Counted from the stretch's first letter, positions 51,847 to 60,891 are shown. The stretch is 64,000 bases of DNA from Pseudomonas kilonensis (GCF_001269885.1 NZ_LHVH01000022.1:124001-188000); one strand, 5' to 3'. The notes: a model not told the origin generated them from the sequence alone. Program-made: numbers and translations.

Positions 51847-52626
51847 TCAAGGGGCCTTGTTCTCGACCAGGCAGTTCCCACCATCCACCACGATGACTTC
51901 GCCCGTGAGGTAGCTCGCCTCTGAAGACGCAAGGAAAGCCACCAATGCCGCCACCTCTTCGGGACGTCCGGCGCGGCCCATCGGCGTGTAACCGGCCGCC
52001 TTGGACTCCTCGGCAGTGGTCGACCCGGTAGTGATCCAGCCGGGAGCGACGCTGTTCACCGTGATCCCTTGCTGGGCGACTTCCAGTGCCAGGCTCATGC
52101 TCATTCCAACCATCGCGGCCTTTGCGGCGCTGTAAGCCGCTTCACCGGGGTTACTGCAGCGGGTGCCGGTCGTGGAGCTGATGTTGACGATGCGTCCGTA
52201 ACGGCGCGCCCGCATGCCGGGCAGAACCGCCCGTGTCAGCAGAAAAGCCGTGGTCAGGTTTCGCGCCAGTGTCAGGTTCCAGGTGTGCAGGTCCATGCTT
52301 GCCACGTCGGAAAAGAACTCCGGGCTGCCTTGCATGGCCATGCCCGCGTTGTTGACCAGAATATCGACCTGCCCCCAGAGGGACTCTGCCCACAGGATGA
52401 ACTCGCGTACCTGGTTTTCATCGGTAAGATCGAGGGCCCGGCCTTCGACGTCGAACCCTTCGGCACGCAATTCTGCGACGCGCTCCAGGATGCGTGCACT
52501 GCTGGCGGTGACGATCAATCTCGCTCCCGCCGCGCCCAGCCTGCGCGCGATCGCCATACCGATTCCGATCTCGCTTCCAACCCCACTGATGAGGGCCACA
52601 GGGTTCTGTCCGGTTACGTTTGGCAC
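51847..52626 (-). CDS. Short-chain dehydrogenase/reductase
   Basis: A 259-residue SDR. The cofactor motif is atypical, GVGSEIGIGMAIARRL, with an extra Gly-Ile instead of the normal GxxxGIG spacing. NNAGMAM, the catalytic Ser in ISSTTGTR and the Tyr-Lys in AAYSAAKAA are standard, and the C-terminus is VVDGGNCLVENKAP. It starts at GTG 52626, with GGAGG at 5 bases. It is convergent with the amidohydrolase gene, so a shared pathway is possible but not needed. Confidence 0.85.
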   Translation of the reverse strand: MPNVTGQNPVALISGVGSEIGIGMAIARRLGAAGARLIVTASSARILERVAELRAEGFDVEGRALDLTDENQVREFILWAESLWGQVDILVNNAGMAMQGSPEFFSDVASMDLHTWNLTLARNLTTAFLLTRAVLPGMRARRYGRIVNISSTTGTRCSNPGEAAYSAAKAAMVGMSMSLALEVAQQGITVNSVAPGWITTGSTTAEESKAAGYTPMGRAGRPEEVAALVAFLASSEASYLTGEVIVVDGGNCLVENKAP

Positions 52627-52686
52627 GGTGCCTCCAGAGGGTTGTCAGTGATTGCCAGGCGTCGGCGCGCTATATAAACACGCAGA

Positions 52687-53973
52687 TCAACGCCCGAACA
52701 CCGTCGTCATCCCCAACAAGCGCTTTTGCCGCCAGGCCGGTGCGCTGGTAGGGAAAAGCACCTCGTCTGGCCGGAAGCGGGCGAGACCGCAGGCGGCGGC
52801 GATGCGTTGGCGTTGCTGGCCGCGGACAAGGGCTTGCTGAAAGCTGTGTTCGCTATGGGCCAACCCCAGCATATAACGCGTACCCACCTGGAAGCGTCCG
52901 CCATTGGCTTGCCACCATTTTTCGATTGCCTGCGGGTCCGGCCAAGGCAGGTTTTCATCGGGGTCCATCGCGACATTGGGGTCATCAGGGTTGTCGTTCG
53001 GGCCCGCATCGAAATCCGGCAGGGCCTGCAATTCCAGGTCGAGTAGCGCCAGGTCCGCGCCGGTGATCAGGCTGAAGGCTTCACCGGCGACGCGGGCATA
53101 GGGCAGGTCGCTCATCTGCTGGATCAACCACGCTACGCAGACCGGATCGCCCAGCAGCCCAAGGGCCTCGATGCCGATGCGCCGATCCCGGGGATCCTGT
53201 ACCAATTGACGTATCCAGGCGATGCTGGGCTCGCGTTCCTGCCAAGCCAGCAGTACGCAGAGCGCGCGGTACTGAAACTCGCCCGGTTGTTCGGCGAATG
53301 AGCGCAGAGGCTCCAAGGCCTGCTGATCACCCATTTGAGTGGTGGCCCAGTTGGCCCAGAAACGCGTGGCGGCGTCTTCATGCTGGCGGCGGGCACGAAT
53401 CACCGGCAGCAGGTCACGCCGACGCAGCTCGCCCGCCGTGCGGGCGGCACGTGCCAGCACGCTGGGGTCGGCATCGGAAAGTCCGGCCAGCAGGGCGGGG
53501 CCTGGATCGTGGCGATGCATGCCGCAGGCGGCGAGGCCGAGGCGACGGAACAGGGGCTCGGGGGAGGCGAGCATACGTTCGATCCAGGGCGATACCCGTT
53601 CCCAGTCAAGCCAACCTAAAGCCATCAGGTAACCGCGTTCCGTTTCCAAGGCACTGCGCAAATGCTCGCTGAGCCGCGATAGTACTTTGGCGTTGGCCGC
53701 CTCGAAAGCCAGTACCACGCAGGCGAACATCTCGCCGATGGCGTGCGGGCTGAGTAGGATCAGGAGGGTTTCCAGGCCGGTGGCTCCGGCGATTCGAAGG
53801 CCGTCAAGGTGGGCGTCGAGGCGGTCGTCGAGTTTGCTCAAGTGGTCTAGATCGTAGTGCGGTGCGCGCAGGGCATAGTCGCGCAGGACGGCGAGGAAGC
53901 TGGCTTCTTCGGCGTGTTGGTCTACTAGGAACGAAAGTTCGGTGTTCAATTCAGAATAACTCCGAGGGACCAT
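52687..53973 (-). CDS. TIGR02270-type HEAT-like repeat protein of T6SS loci
   Basis: A 428-residue cytosolic protein made of helical repeats. Alpha-helical units recur (SPWIERMLASPEPLFRRLGLAA, GLSDADPSVLARAARTAGELRR, IGIEALGLLGDPVCVAWLIQQM), and an acidic, Asn/Asp/Pro-rich insertion (FDAGPNDNPDDPNVAMDPDE) lies near residues 325-345. It is the last gene of the VgrG module and the family is usually found at T6SS loci. A role in effector handling or immunity is presumed. Confidence 0.75.
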   Translation of the reverse strand: MVPRSYSELNTELSFLVDQHAEEASFLAVLRDYALRAPHYDLDHLSKLDDRLDAHLDGLRIAGATGLETLLILLSPHAIGEMFACVVLAFEAANAKVLSRLSEHLRSALETERGYLMALGWLDWERVSPWIERMLASPEPLFRRLGLAACGMHRHDPGPALLAGLSDADPSVLARAARTAGELRRRDLLPVIRARRQHEDAATRFWANWATTQMGDQQALEPLRSFAEQPGEFQYRALCVLLAWQEREPSIAWIRQLVQDPRDRRIGIEALGLLGDPVCVAWLIQQMSDLPYARVAGEAFSLITGADLALLDLELQALPDFDAGPNDNPDDPNVAMDPDENLPWPDPQAIEKWWQANGGRFQVGTRYMLGLAHSEHSFQQALVRGQQRQRIAAACGLARFRPDEVLFPTSAPAWRQKRLLGMTTVFGR

Positions 53974-54019
53974 CCCTGAGTAGGGGCGATAATTTCACCC
54001 TCGCATGCGCAAACTGGTT

Positions 54020-54928
54020 TCATATATTGTCAGGGCAAATGATTTCTGCCCAGTGAGTCCCGTCAAATCGCATTATCTGATCGTTACCAATGGACCATAG
54101 ATAATTGCCACATGTCCGAAGGCGATAACCATCCATTTTCTTCACGCCGGGGATGGCGAGTTTTTTCACCTGATTGTTATCTATGACGCCTATCCCTTCG
54201 AATCCGGCAACATAAAGTACATCTTGAAAGGAAACAGCCCCCCATAGGTCACCTTCGACTTCATCATTCTGGATGACTTTCCAACAATCTTTCGATCCGA
54301 CTAATACCACCCCATCATCGCCACATACGATGTACTGGTCCTGTTCGAACGTCGCCACTTCATTCAGATCGACGTTCGTTGGACTATCGCATTGCCTCCA
54401 GAGTGAGCCATCAAAAAACCATATCTCACCGGCATTGCCAACGGCATGAATGTCACTTTTGGAATGGCCCGCCATGGATTCCAGGCTTATGCCATCTTCT
54501 GTGCCGATATAGAGCAGCCCCTGGTCCATATGTGCCCATATCCCATTACTTCGACGGTACACCTGCCGGCTATAGCCACAGGCATGTAATTCCCCGTCTA
54601 TAACGGCAATTTTGTTCATGTAACCTAATTTCTCGCCGCCGGTCCCTGCGTCAGCGATCAACTCAAAGGAGGGGGTTCCCTGTTTGATCTCAACCACTTC
54701 TCCGCGCTTTCCGAGTATCCACCATGCTCGATATTCGCCCTGTATCAAATAGGTGATTGAGCGGCTGTCAAAGTCGAATTTTTGCTGCGCCCACTGTCCG
54801 TCGAGGGTCGTATAGAACGTGGTGTACTCCGTGTCCTCGCCTTTGAGTGCATATGGAAAGGCTACTACGCCCAGGAGTCCCTTGGTGGGAGTGAATCCAT
54901 CAATGAAATAATGCCTGGATGATGTCAT
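54020..54928 (-). CDS. Putative beta-propeller immunity protein of the T6SS effector
   Basis: A 302-residue protein that I cannot assign to a named family. It has repeated propeller-like units with G-x-W endings (YRRSNGIWAHMDQG, WFFDGSLWRQCDSP, MRFDGTHWAEIICP) and YIVCGDDGVVLVGSKDCW. There is no signal peptide, so it acts in the cytosol. Its gene is noticeably richer in A and T than its neighbours and starts 9 bases after the effector's stop codon, the classical place of an immunity gene. Protection against the nuclease toxin just upstream is inferred from position only. Confidence 0.6.
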   Translation of the reverse strand: MTSSRHYFIDGFTPTKGLLGVVAFPYALKGEDTEYTTFYTTLDGQWAQQKFDFDSRSITYLIQGEYRAWWILGKRGEVVEIKQGTPSFELIADAGTGGEKLGYMNKIAVIDGELHACGYSRQVYRRSNGIWAHMDQGLLYIGTEDGISLESMAGHSKSDIHAVGNAGEIWFFDGSLWRQCDSPTNVDLNEVATFEQDQYIVCGDDGVVLVGSKDCWKVIQNDEVEGDLWGAVSFQDVLYVAGFEGIGVIDNNQVKKLAIPGVKKMDGYRLRTCGNYLWSIGNDQIMRFDGTHWAEIICPDNI

Positions 54929-54937
54929 GGTTGCTCC

Positions 54938-56026
54938 TTATCCAAATGTGCCGCTGGCAACTGTTGAGAAATTTTCCGGGGTCCTGTTTCCGCTGCTGTC
55001 AGCACGTAGATTGGTGGTATTGCTGATGTTGGGGCTTTTCGGAGGAACCGCCGATCTATTGGGCTGCTGGTGATAAGCATCCAACTGGGACCGTGTACAT
55101 TTCGGGTTGCATCGTAATACTTGTCTGACCGCCGTTGCTCCGCTATTTGCTGCGGCCTCATAAGTCCAGGTCCCAGCCTTGCCGTTAACGAGGTTTTTAT
55201 CCTCGGCCTTGTCGAATATGTCGTGCACTTTTTTGTGCTGCCCGGTGCTCTTGTCATGTCCAGACACGCATACACACGGGGCTAACTTGGAGTTATAGCC
55301 CTCGCAGCCGGTATACACATCAGGGTTGGAAGAGTTTCCTTGATTAGGCTTCTGGATGCAGTGCTTAGGTATTACATGATGGGGGGTTTTCCCATCGCAG
55401 CAATTCGAGGGGGAATAGGGTGATAGAGAACACTTCATCGCGGCCTTACATTTACGATCGGCACACATGGCGTCCTTTGATGACTTCCTTTTTACCTGGC
55501 CTTTCTTGGTCCGTTTAACGTGCTTTTCGCAGTGGGTCTTGAGTTTTTTAGCCAGAGGGGCACAGGCATGATCACTATCGTCGGCGAAGGCCGCTTCGTC
55601 CAAATAGGGCCAGGTCGGTGTGTTTCCGGGGAGTGATGCATGGTTATGTGTGGTCAGATCCATGTTCCGCACAACGTTCAGGCCTTCGAACTTCACATCC
55701 ATCGACCAAGAGGTGAAGTACACCTTGCCCTTGATCTTACCGGTGATCACGCCCTTCTTCGGCGCGCAGCCGGCCTCATCGCCATAGCTGGTTTTAAAGT
55801 GACTTCTGTCTTTAAGCATGACTTCTTTACGGGTGATCTTCACCGTCCGACTTCCCTTGGCCGTGTCCTTCGCCATACCGGTATTGGGATAGGGGATGGG
55901 CACGCCGAGCGGGGTGGGCGGGGCCTGGGGCGGGGTGAAGCAGACATCCGGGAAGCAGGCGATCGACTTGCCATCCGCCGCCTTGCAGGAAATCTCCATA
56001 TTGTTGGCAAAGACTTGGTTGGCCAT
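54938..56026 (-). CDS. PAAR-like DUF4150 effector with HNH/GHH-type nuclease toxin domain
   Basis: A 362-residue T6SS effector. Residues 1-125 form the PAAR-like DUF4150 tip, starting MANQVFANNMEISCKAADGK with TPPQAPPTPLGVPIPYPNTG, which caps the VgrG spike. The C-terminal part, about 185-320, has the core TPHHVIPKHC (His216-His217), a middle Asn, and HKKVHDIFDKAE with His264 and His268, a pattern like HNH/endonuclease VII GHH toxins. Cysteines are abundant (about nine between 188 and 253) and may bind zinc. It would cut DNA in a competing bacterium. The ATG overlaps the preceding stop by one base. Confidence 0.8.
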   Translation of the reverse strand: MANQVFANNMEISCKAADGKSIACFPDVCFTPPQAPPTPLGVPIPYPNTGMAKDTAKGSRTVKITRKEVMLKDRSHFKTSYGDEAGCAPKKGVITGKIKGKVYFTSWSMDVKFEGLNVVRNMDLTTHNHASLPGNTPTWPYLDEAAFADDSDHACAPLAKKLKTHCEKHVKRTKKGQVKRKSSKDAMCADRKCKAAMKCSLSPYSPSNCCDGKTPHHVIPKHCIQKPNQGNSSNPDVYTGCEGYNSKLAPCVCVSGHDKSTGQHKKVHDIFDKAEDKNLVNGKAGTWTYEAAANSGATAVRQVLRCNPKCTRSQLDAYHQQPNRSAVPPKSPNISNTTNLRADSSGNRTPENFSTVASGTFG

Positions 56027-57063
56027 TACGCAGCCCTCACAGTCTGGTAACTGAGCAGTGCGACGGCGCGTTCGCCGGCGTCGTTGCCGAGGTGGTAGAA
56101 GATATTCGGACCTTCGCCGTAGCCCTTGCGGCTGGCGGCCAACGCCACGGCGAGCATGGCCGGGCCGATGGCGGCGCCGACTTCACCGATGCAGTCCGCC
56201 GGGTGCCAGAGATGGAAGAACTCCTTGCGTACGCGCAAGGTTCGGCTGAGGGCCAAGGAGGCTTCCTTGAAGTAGTACTGCTCGCCGGAGATGTCGGTGA
56301 GCCGATAATCCATTTGCTCCAACCCACAGCCGGTTTCGCTGAGGGCCGCCCGTACAGCTTGAGTCAGGCCTTCGGCGCGCAGGGGAATGTCTTCGGCCTC
56401 CACCGTGGCCTTCTCCACGCCGAACCCCAGGCCGATGCAGGCCAATTGCGGCTCTTCGCTGGCTACGGGGGCGGCCAGGACCACGGCGGCGGCGCCTTCG
56501 CCGGGGATAAATCCGTTGGAATTCTGGCTGGTGAGCAGGCGTTCGCGTGCCTCGAAGGCGGCCAGTGTCGGTCCGTTCAAGAAGGAGTCGACGCCGGCAA
56601 TCAGTACGTGGCGATGGCCGCCCTGGTAGATCAGCGTACGCGCATTAAGCAGGGCCACGGCAGCGCTGACCCGTCCACGGGCGATGACGTTGGAACTGGG
56701 ATGAAAGCGCAAGCCCAGTTCGGCTTCGATGGCGTGCAGCAGCCCCTTATCGAGACCAGCGAGGCGGCCGGGGCGCTCGGCTTCCGCTACCCCCAGCAGC
56801 AGCGGAGTCTTTTGCGGATCGACGTTGGGGGTACTTTGTAGCGCCTCGGCGACGGCGCGGGCGGCCATCTTGATCAGCTTGGTGCGGCCGCGCCAGGGCT
56901 GTTCCAGAGGTACGCTGGCGGCCATCAGCCATTCTCCACCTTGGTCGATGAAGCGGGTTTCCTGGAAGTTGTCGATGGCGCAGCGGATCGCTGCGCAGCT
57001 CGCGGGTGCGCTGAGGCCGACAGCGCTGACCATGCCGGAGCCGATGATGCAAAGTGCGGTCAT
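56026..57063 (-). CDS. Ketoacyl-synthase-like (thiolase-fold) protein, predicted catalytically inactive
   Basis: A 345-residue protein with thiolase-fold signatures: CIIGSGMVSAVG at the start, FIPGEGAAAVVL (184-196) and IGEVGAAIGP (292-301). The catalytic residues are missing. No cysteine lies between residues 29 and 208, where the nucleophile should be (near 130). The usual GTGT histidine region reads DISGEQYY, and the usual GH before GAAG is GE. Related proteins occur in T6SS effector operons between DUF2169 and DUF4150 genes. A structural or chaperone role in effector loading is inferred. One-base stop/start overlaps on both sides couple it tightly to its neighbours. Confidence 0.75.
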   Translation of the reverse strand: MTALCIIGSGMVSAVGLSAPASCAAIRCAIDNFQETRFIDQGGEWLMAASVPLEQPWRGRTKLIKMAARAVAEALQSTPNVDPQKTPLLLGVAEAERPGRLAGLDKGLLHAIEAELGLRFHPSSNVIARGRVSAAVALLNARTLIYQGGHRHVLIAGVDSFLNGPTLAAFEARERLLTSQNSNGFIPGEGAAAVVLAAPVASEEPQLACIGLGFGVEKATVEAEDIPLRAEGLTQAVRAALSETGCGLEQMDYRLTDISGEQYYFKEASLALSRTLRVRKEFFHLWHPADCIGEVGAAIGPAMLAVALAASRKGYGEGPNIFYHLGNDAGERAVALLSYQTVRAA

Positions 57064-58175
57064 CAATCCGTCTCCTCAGGAGCGCGCCTGGCTTTTACCA
57101 GGGAGGAGAGCGACGGGTAGTAATCCTTGCCCAATTCACGGGCGCGCCACCAACCCGTGGACATTGTGCCGACCAGCACCTGGGCGATCTCGAACATATT
57201 GCGTCGCAGCGGACGGGAGACACGCCAGGTCAGCTGCACCTGGAGCGAATCCGTATCAATCAGCAGGGTGTCGATGACCGCCTGCACAGTCTCATGGCCA
57301 CCTTTTTTCAAGAAAAACGTTACCGGCACCTCCATTTCAGGGATGCGAAAACCCGCGCGCTCCTGGGGCGTTAGGTTGAGCAGCAGCACGTCCTCGCCGC
57401 CACGCAGATAAGGAATCTGCTGATCGTCAGGGGCGGCCTGAAAGTAGCGGCTGTCGAAATCCTGCGGCAGAAATGGAAAGCAGTCGCCCAACCAGGCGTC
57501 ATCGTAAGTACCGGCAAAACGTGCGCGTTGCGGCCAGCTGCGGCCGATGGGGCCGAGAGCCATGGGGCGGAAGTCGCCGGAGGGGCTGTCGATCGGCTTG
57601 CCCAGTTCCTCGGTATTGGGCATTGGCTTGTAAGCGACTTCAGCACTGTCGATGCTGCCTGGGAACCAACCGCAACCGCTTGGGTTGTCCGGGTAGCAAT
57701 GCCGCATATCCGGATTCTTGGCCATGGGATGGGAACCTCCGTAGGCCTGGGCATAGGAGATGTCCTGCTCGGTAAAGGGTTGCGGTAAACCGGGAGAAAC
57801 CCCCAAAAGCCCCGGTTGCCATTGTCGGGGGCCGAGGACGGAAAAGGCTTTGCTCATCTGACCGACACGAATGCCCGCGGCCAGCTGCGTCACGGGCCGC
57901 CCGCCTGGGGCATAGGCCTTGCCGCGTACCAGTACATCGCAGAATGGCTTGACCGGGGCAAAGTCCATTTCCTGCAACGGGGCGCTGAGGCCAGGCTCGC
58001 CGAAAAAAGTATCAGCCATCAGCAGTGGCTGCTGAGTGTCGGCGAGGGTTGCCGCACGGCCGTCCAGCGGCAAATTGAACGTGCCTTTGGCCACGATCAC
58101 CAAGGCTTCACGGCCATCGGGCGCCAGGCCTTGGGTGTAGGCAGCCTGCAGTTTGCTGGCGTTGAGCAGTTCCAT
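57063..58175 (-). CDS. DUF2169 domain T6SS effector adaptor
   Basis: A 370-residue cytosolic protein. Family segments are EMDFAPVKPFCDVLVRGKAYAPGG, FSVLGPRQWQ and FDSRYFQAAPDDQQIPYLRGGEDVLLLNLTPQE. DUF2169 proteins have been shown in Agrobacterium to act as adaptors that load a DUF4150 effector on its VgrG. The gene order here, vgrG, DUF6484, DUF2169, KS-like, DUF4150, fits this. The ATG at 58175 begins MELLNASKLQAAYTQG. Confidence 0.87.
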   Translation of the reverse strand: MELLNASKLQAAYTQGLAPDGREALVIVAKGTFNLPLDGRAATLADTQQPLLMADTFFGEPGLSAPLQEMDFAPVKPFCDVLVRGKAYAPGGRPVTQLAAGIRVGQMSKAFSVLGPRQWQPGLLGVSPGLPQPFTEQDISYAQAYGGSHPMAKNPDMRHCYPDNPSGCGWFPGSIDSAEVAYKPMPNTEELGKPIDSPSGDFRPMALGPIGRSWPQRARFAGTYDDAWLGDCFPFLPQDFDSRYFQAAPDDQQIPYLRGGEDVLLLNLTPQERAGFRIPEMEVPVTFFLKKGGHETVQAVIDTLLIDTDSLQVQLTWRVSRPLRRNMFEIAQVLVGTMSTGWWRARELGKDYYPSLSSLVKARRAPEETD

Positions 58176-58190
58176 TAATCGACTACCTGT

Positions 58191-58649
58191 CTAGTTGATC
58201 TGCACCGAACCGCCCTTGATGCGGTTCACGCCGGATGATCGGCTCGAAAGATAGGTCCCTCGAATCAGCACCTTGCCCTCGCGGGTGAGGGTAATGCTTG
58301 CCTTGCCGCAGCGCAGGACGATTTCCCGCTCCGCGGTGAACTCCAGGCGCTCGCCGTCCAGGTGGGCGACGGCTGGCGTGGTGGTTTGCGGCAGACGCTG
58401 GATGCGACCGATCACCAGCGGTCGGCTCAGGTCGCCGGCCTCGAACATCAGCGCGACCTGGGCGCCGATGTCTTCACGAGAGAGCGGGGTGGTGGTGCGT
58501 GCGGCGAGGCCGGTTTCGCCGGGGCAGCCAGGGAAGGCCACCACAGGAGCATCCGCGCTGGGCACATCCAGCAGCACCCCAATCACGACGCCATCCACGC
58601 GCGCGGGCGTGGCAGTGGAGGAAACGGGTAAATGATATTCAACGGTCAT
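58191..58649 (-). CDS. DUF6484 domain protein of T6SS locus
   Basis: A 152-residue protein. Segments such as GVVIGVLLDVPSADAPVVAFPG, LSREDIGAQVALMFEAGDLSRPLVIGRIQ and FTAEREIVLRCGKASITLTREGKVLIRGTYLSSRSSG define the family, whose last part resembles the VgrG beta-helix tail. It begins at ATG 58649, 17 bases after the vgrG stop. It may connect VgrG with the DUF2169/effector complex. Function is not established. Confidence 0.8.
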   Translation of the reverse strand: MTVEYHLPVSSTATPARVDGVVIGVLLDVPSADAPVVAFPGCPGETGLAARTTTPLSREDIGAQVALMFEAGDLSRPLVIGRIQRLPQTTTPAVAHLDGERLEFTAEREIVLRCGKASITLTREGKVLIRGTYLSSRSSGVNRIKGGSVQIN

Positions 58650-58665
58650 GGCGCCCACTCCGTGG

Positions 58666-60891
58666 CTAGTTCTGCAGGATTTTCTGGCCTTTGACGACCA
58701 CGTTCTTGTTCGCCTTGATGTTGATGGCACCGGAGCCGTCGATGGTAATGTTCTTGCCGCTGATCACGATGGTGCCGTCCTTCTTCATGGTGATGCTGGC
58801 CGCGCCCGTGGTCAGGCTGATGGAGTCGCCGGCGTTGAGGGAGAAGTGCTTGCCCACGTCCAGGCTGTCGTTCTGCTTGATGTTGGTGCTGCGGTTCTGG
58901 GCCACGTCGCGGGACTCGTTCTGGCCGATCTGGGTACTCTGGTTGCCGCTGATCTCGATGCCTTCGTTGCCCTGGACCGTTTCGTTACGGTTGCCGCTGA
59001 TGCCGATGGTCTCGTTGCCGCCCACGTCTTCGGTGCGGTTGCTGGCGATGCTGATTTTCTCGTTCGCACCGACCTTTTCCGTGCGGTCGGCACCGATGGT
59101 GATGGTCTCGTTACTGCCCACGTTCTCGGTGCGATTGGCACCAATGGTGATTTTCTCGTTGCTGCCGACATCCTCGGTGCGGTTCACACCGATGGAGATG
59201 GTTTCGTTATTGCCGACCTTTTCCTTGCGATCCACACCGATGGTGATGGTTTCGTTGTTGTCGACGGTTTCAGTGCGGTCGTGTTTGACGTGCACGGTCT
59301 CGTCGTTGTCGATGGTCTTGCTGCGGTCGTGGCCCACCCAGTGGGTCTCGTCGTTCTCGACCTCGATGTCCTGGTTTTTTTCGGCGTGGATAAACAGCTG
59401 CTCGGCGCCTTTCTTGTCCTCCATGCGGATTTCATTGAAGTTGGCCGGTGAACCGCCCTTGCTTGAACGGCTTTTCGTCCCGCTCTGAGTGGCATTGGCG
59501 GGCAGCGCGTAGGGCACAGTCTGTTCGGCGTTGTAGACGCGGCCGGTGATGATAGGCCGATCCGGATCGCCCTCGAGGAAACTGACGATCACTTCCTGGC
59601 CGATCCGTGGGAGCTGCACGGAGCCCCAGTTCTTGCCGGCCCAGGCCTGGGAAACGCGAATCCAGCAGGAGCTGTTTTCGTTGGACTGGTCATGGCGATC
59701 CCAATGGAAATGCACTTTGACCCGGCCATACTGGTCGGTCCAGATCTCCTCGCCATTGGGACCGACCACCACGGCGGTCTGCGGTCCACGGACGATGGGC
59801 ATCGGCGTGAGGGGCAGAGGGCGGAAGGCCTGGTTGGCATCCATGCAGTCCAGCTCGCTGACGAACTGTTCGTCGACGTCAGACTGCCCGCTTTCATAGG
59901 CATCCTGACGAATCTGATAACGGGCGGCCACCACGAGATACTCGCGGTTCTGGTCCGCACGGTCGTACCCCGTCAGCGTGAACACATGACCGCAACCGAT
60001 GCCGCGGGCGCGGCCGCGTAATTGCACGCGCTCGAACTGGCTGTGAATGGCTTCGATGCGGGTACGGGCGTAGTGATCGCCATCGTTGCTCTGGACGTAT
60101 TCACCCGGGTAGTCGTAGAGCGGGTAGTCGGCGTTGGTGTGGTTGCGCGGCACGCTGGAGCGCACCTCAAGACTGGCGCGCGGGCGCAGGAAGTCATAGT
60201 CGTTCAGCGCCAGCGAGCCAGGTTGGACTTCTCGCGCCAGTTGCCAGTCGTAGAAATGATCGCGCTCGCGCATTTGTCGATCGGGCGGGTAGAAGGGCAC
60301 CGAGGCATAGTCCGGCGCCGTGGAGTGGGCGCCATAGGCGTCGGCGAGCACCAGCACATGCCGGGATTGTTCATGGCGAAAGTAGTAATAGATGCCTTCC
60401 TGCTCCATCAGCCGACTGACAAAGTCGAAGCTGGTTTCGCGGTACTGCACGCAATATTCCCACTCGCGATAGCTGCCGCTCAGGCTGTCTTCGAAATCGG
60501 AAAACCCGAGGTCGCGGAACACCTGCTTGATGATGTCCGGCACCGTCTTGTTCTGGAAAATCCGGCAATCGGAGGTGCGCGTGAGCAGCCAGAACCAGGG
60601 CCGTAGACTGACGCGATAACCGGCGAACTGGCCGTGCCCGGTCAATTGCCGGCAACTGCAGACAATGCCGTGGAAGTAGCGTTTGCCACCGTCGTACAGC
60701 TCCAGGGTCAGGCCCATCGGCTTGCCCAGCAACTGGTCGAACGTGATCGCCCGGTCTTCGGAGGTCAGGTCCAATTCGTAGTGGAACAACCGCCCCAGCT
60801 CTTCGCTGCCTTCCATGCTTTGCAACAACAGGACATCGCCGCCGAGAGGACTGTCGACCTGTACCAAACGGTTGTTTTGCGTAATTGCCAT
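58666..60891 (-). CDS. vgrG: Type VI secretion VgrG spike protein
   Basis: A 741-residue spike protein. The N-terminal gp27-like part begins MAITQNNRLVQVDSPLGGDV and has YYYFRHEQSRHVLVLADA; the gp5-like OB domain has DQYGRVKVHFHWDRHDQSNENSSCWIRVSQ and GQEVIVSFLEGDPDRPIITG. From about residue 512 to 687 the chain is made of sixteen-residue beta-helix repeats, ending in a DUF2345-like tail. AAGGAAG lies upstream of the ATG at 60891. No other structural T6SS gene is in the window, so this is an orphan vgrG module using a core system elsewhere. Confidence 0.92.
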   Translation of the reverse strand: MAITQNNRLVQVDSPLGGDVLLLQSMEGSEELGRLFHYELDLTSEDRAITFDQLLGKPMGLTLELYDGGKRYFHGIVCSCRQLTGHGQFAGYRVSLRPWFWLLTRTSDCRIFQNKTVPDIIKQVFRDLGFSDFEDSLSGSYREWEYCVQYRETSFDFVSRLMEQEGIYYYFRHEQSRHVLVLADAYGAHSTAPDYASVPFYPPDRQMRERDHFYDWQLAREVQPGSLALNDYDFLRPRASLEVRSSVPRNHTNADYPLYDYPGEYVQSNDGDHYARTRIEAIHSQFERVQLRGRARGIGCGHVFTLTGYDRADQNREYLVVAARYQIRQDAYESGQSDVDEQFVSELDCMDANQAFRPLPLTPMPIVRGPQTAVVVGPNGEEIWTDQYGRVKVHFHWDRHDQSNENSSCWIRVSQAWAGKNWGSVQLPRIGQEVIVSFLEGDPDRPIITGRVYNAEQTVPYALPANATQSGTKSRSSKGGSPANFNEIRMEDKKGAEQLFIHAEKNQDIEVENDETHWVGHDRSKTIDNDETVHVKHDRTETVDNNETITIGVDRKEKVGNNETISIGVNRTEDVGSNEKITIGANRTENVGSNETITIGADRTEKVGANEKISIASNRTEDVGGNETIGISGNRNETVQGNEGIEISGNQSTQIGQNESRDVAQNRSTNIKQNDSLDVGKHFSLNAGDSISLTTGAASITMKKDGTIVISGKNITIDGSGAINIKANKNVVVKGQKILQN
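58831..59358 (-). repeat. VgrG spike: eleven 16-residue repeats (48-base periodicity)
   Basis: Units follow the form xNNETITIGVDRTEKV, for example GNNETISIGVNRTEDV and GSNETITIGADRTEKV, and become less regular at both ends. At the DNA level the central units are close 48-base repeats, which invites slippage and recombination. Confidence 0.85.

Noticed and set aside
58831..59358. 48-base repeats that could be taken for a repeat array such as CRISPR.
   Set aside because: The repeats are contiguous, in frame and encode VgrG beta-helix units; there are no spacers.
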